7,625 nt of DNA, taken from assembly GCA_946222625.1 (NCBI GenBank), contig CAMILJ010000097.1, forward strand, positions 1 to 7,625, read 5' to 3'. The notes beneath the pieces are model-generated. The model did no database searches and was not told where the DNA came from. It worked only from the letters and a program-made list of their open reading frames with translations. Below, in pieces: positions 6,523-7,625 of this stretch; the first letter of the stretch is position 1; each line of letters opens with the position of its first letter. The translations under genes were made by a program, and so were the position numbers. The stretch is from an uncultured Corynebacterium sp. Its GTDB lineage: Bacteria > Actinomycetota > Actinomycetes > Mycobacteriales > Mycobacteriaceae.

Positions 6523-6858
6523 ATGGACGCCTATGAGTACGCCCAGCTGGAAGACGGCCTGGATTATCTCTACGACTTCTTCGACGCTGACTTGGAGGAT
6601 CGTGTGCGCGCCGGGCGTGAGCTGCTGCCAGAAGGCATGGAAGACATCTTGGGTGATCACACCCTGGAAGACTATGTCTGGCTGTGGATCAAAGAACCTG
6701 GCCCCCACGGCTTCCGCCAGTTCCTGCGCGATGGCGGCTATGGCGAGGCCGAGGTGAAAGAGGCTTTTCTGCTTGCCCGCACGGAATGGGGGATGAATAC
6801 CCCGCCGCACGTGGAGTGGCTCAAGGAAGATGGTTTCGAGGCTCCCGAGTTCGAGTAG
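6523..6858 (+). CDS. Small acidic conserved-looking protein, function unknown
   Basis: This 111-residue cytoplasmic protein is very rich in Asp and Glu and aromatic residues (MDAYEYAQLEDGLDYLYDFF, then DADLEDRVRAG). I do not recognise the family. It is probably all helical, with no signal peptide, membrane segment, cysteine pair or catalytic motif. Codon use matches its neighbours, so it belongs to the host chromosome. It starts 48 bp after the antiporter stop on the same strand, so the two are probably co-transcribed; a link to ion homeostasis is only suggested by this. An in-frame GTG at 6490, with its own ribosome site, would add 11 residues (MTKNGGERSES). That N-terminus looks unstructured, so the ATG is preferred. 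Confidence 0.75.
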   Translation: MDAYEYAQLEDGLDYLYDFFDADLEDRVRAGRELLPEGMEDILGDHTLEDYVWLWIKEPGPHGFRQFLRDGGYGEAEVKEAFLLARTEWGMNTPPHVEWLKEDGFEAPEFE

Positions 6859-6886
6859 GGGTGTGCAGCTGTGAGCGTTCGATGAG

Positions 6887-6908
6887 GCGCCCAGCTTGAG
6901 CGCCCAGC
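6887..6908 (+). repeat. Short tandem direct repeat GCGCCCAGC
   Basis: GCGCCCAGC occurs at 6887-6895 and again at 6900-6908, just before the large inverted repeat. GGCGC at 6886-6890 can also pair with GCGCC at 6900-6904. Its role is unknown. Confidence 0.6.
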
Positions 6909-6909
6909 C

Positions 6910-7015
6910 GCAAAGGAACCAAAGTACTGACACCTTATGCAAAGCTCCGCATGCAATCACCTGGGGTTTTCCGGCCTGAGCCCCGCAAATGGTGCCTTTA
7001 CTTTGGTTCCTTTGC
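6910..7015. repeat. 106-bp structure with perfect 17-bp terminal inverted repeats
   Basis: GCAAAGGAACCAAAGTA at 6910-6926 is the exact reverse complement of TACTTTGGTTCCTTTGC at 6999-7015. Inside, CACC (6931-6934) can pair with GGTG (6991-6994) and TGC (6938-6940) with GCA (6985-6987), so the whole unit can fold back. It occupies most of the gene-free stretch between 6859 and the VOC gene. It encodes no protein. The size and termini fit a miniature inverted-repeat element (MITE) or remnant of an insertion sequence; a structured RNA or a weak terminator is also possible. I could not identify a convincing flanking target duplication. Confidence 0.65.
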
Positions 7016-7104
7016 TTGAAGGCTTCACGTCACCGCATGAAGAATCCAATAGCCTCGATGTCTAACACCACATACGTGCAAAGGGTATTTGGAATAATCG
7101 CAAC

Positions 7105-7110
7105 TAATCT
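7105..7110 (+). promoter_or_regulatory. Possible -10 box for the VOC gene
   Basis: TAATCT lies 29 nt before the ATG at 7140 in an AT-rich stretch. It is a reasonable sigma-A -10 candidate, but the -35 region is not recognisable. Confidence 0.25.
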
Positions 7111-7139
7111 TTAGCCCAGCGAGAAAGGTCATGCCAATC

Positions 7140-7505
7140 ATGCGATTCGATCATTTGACAATCTTGACCCGCAATATTGAAGCCTCATGGGAGTTCTACC
7201 ATCAACTTCCAAACTCCGAAGCAAAGCCATTGTCGGCTGAAGAAGGATATTTTGAAGTGTCGTTTGGTGACAGCGTAATTAGCGTATTCGATTCTTCAGT
7301 TTTTGCTTCAGCCACTAACACGAGTCCGGCAACCCCCGGCGGAGCAGTAATCCAATTCTCTGTCGAGGACGTCGACGAGTACTGGAGCCAACTTCCAGAT
7401 TCCTATCGTGAGGCTTCTGCCTCACCCAAGAGAATGCCATGGGGTTCTTATTCGGCCTACATTTCGGATCCAGACGGAAACATTCTGGAGTTCTATACGT
7501 GGTGA
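7140..7505 (+). CDS. VOC (glyoxalase-fold) protein
   Basis: This gene encodes a 121-residue protein of the vicinal oxygen chelate superfamily, which includes glyoxalases, dioxygenases and fosfomycin/bleomycin resistance proteins. Two beta-alpha-beta modules are visible. The first begins RFDHLTILTRNIEASWEFYH with the metal-type His5. The second begins GAVIQFSVEDVDEYW (68-82) and ends in YSAYISDPDGNILEFYTW (104-121) with the conserved Glu117. Gln72 stands where a second-module metal ligand is often found. The substrate cannot be deduced. I prefer the ATG at 7140 because the AGAAAGG at 7122-7128 is only 2 nt from the ATG at 7131, but 11 nt from 7140; starting at 7131 would add MPI. Codons (TTG, ACA, AAT, ATT, GAA) are much less GC-biased than in the other genes here, which suggests recent acquisition. 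Confidence 0.85.
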   Translation: MRFDHLTILTRNIEASWEFYHQLPNSEAKPLSAEEGYFEVSFGDSVISVFDSSVFASATNTSPATPGGAVIQFSVEDVDEYWSQLPDSYREASASPKRMPWGSYSAYISDPDGNILEFYTW

Positions 7506-7532
7506 AACGGGGGTTGGCTTCGAGATAAAGAA

Positions 7533-7566
7533 GAAGTCCCCCGGATGATGACATCCAGGGGACTTC
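7533..7566 (-). terminator. Rho-independent terminator of the tRNA-Ser gene
   Basis: GAAGTCCCC (7533-7541) pairs with GGGGACTTC (7558-7566), with an inner GGATG/CATCC stem and a 4-nt loop. On the minus strand the stem is followed by TTCTTTATC, a T-rich tail, and it sits 4 bp after the tRNA 3' end. It would end the tRNA transcript, and it can also form a hairpin behind the VOC gene. Confidence 0.8.
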
Positions 7567-7570
7567 CCAA

Positions 7571-7625
7571 TGGCGGAGGATAGGGGATTTGAACCCCTGA
7601 GGGATGTGACTCCCGCACGCGTTCC
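7571..7625 (-). tRNA. tRNA-Ser, 3' half (probably GGA anticodon), cut by window edge
   Basis: Read on the minus strand, the last 55 bases give the 3' part of a class II tRNA. The order is GGAAC (end of the anticodon loop), GCGTG (anticodon stem), a long variable arm with GGGA/TCCC, a T arm GGGG-TTCAAAT-CCCC, acceptor strand ATCCTCC, discriminator G, and an encoded CCA. A long variable arm with discriminator G and an acceptor of the GGAGGAT type points to serine. If the loop has the usual 7 bases, the visible GGA is the whole anticodon and the window edge falls right before it. The 5' half lies outside. Confidence 0.85.

Noticed and set aside
6910..7015. Interpretation of the inverted repeat as a simple terminator of the acidic protein gene
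   Set aside because: The arms are 72 bp apart and no T-run follows the second arm, unlike a normal intrinsic terminator.
6887..7015. CRISPR array
   Set aside because: Only one short direct repeat pair without spacer-repeat periodicity and one inverted pair are present; there are no cas-like genes.

Overview
The window looks like chromosomal DNA of a high-GC actinobacterium, most likely Corynebacterium or a close relative. The reasons are GC-biased third codon positions across most of it, the CPA1-type antiporter and GluQRS sequences, and two genes that appear to be read as leaderless mRNAs from TANANT-type -10 boxes. This assignment is an inference from sequence feel; no database was searched.

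Left part (1-2471, + strand): three tightly overlapping genes form one translationally coupled operon. They encode a protein with a TerD-like N-terminal half and a von Willebrand factor A-like half carrying a MIDAS motif, a P-loop GTPase with recognisable G1, G3, G4 and G5 motifs, and a small four-helix membrane protein with a Pro-rich cytoplasmic head. This combination resembles the GTPase-centred (DO-GTPase/GAP1/vWA/TerD) predicted conflict or signalling systems of actinobacteria. It is the most interesting part of the window. The operon probably continues upstream: a possible reading frame end at 16-18 overlaps the first start codon.

Middle (2467-4831): a perfect 8-bp hairpin between convergent genes probably ends transcription from both sides. 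A minus-strand gene for an alanine-rich, TPR-like helical protein of unknown function follows. It diverges from gluQRS (glutamyl-Q tRNA(Asp) synthetase). The 60-bp divergent gap holds two copies of the same TAGACT box, each exactly 7 nt from its ATG, so both transcripts probably start at the ATG.

Right part (4832-6858): a CPA1 Na+/H+ antiporter gene with a soluble acidic C-terminal tail is followed in the same direction by a small acidic protein of unknown function, probably co-transcribed.

Far right (6859-7625): the sequence becomes visibly less GC-rich. A 272-281-bp gene-free stretch contains a 106-bp structure bounded by perfect 17-bp inverted repeats (MITE-like). It is followed by an AT-richer VOC (glyoxalase-fold) gene, a strong terminator, and the 3' half of a class II tRNA, tRNA-Ser probably GGA, on the minus strand, cut by the window edge at the anticodon. 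The VOC gene and the repeat next to a tRNA gene suggest an acquired segment.
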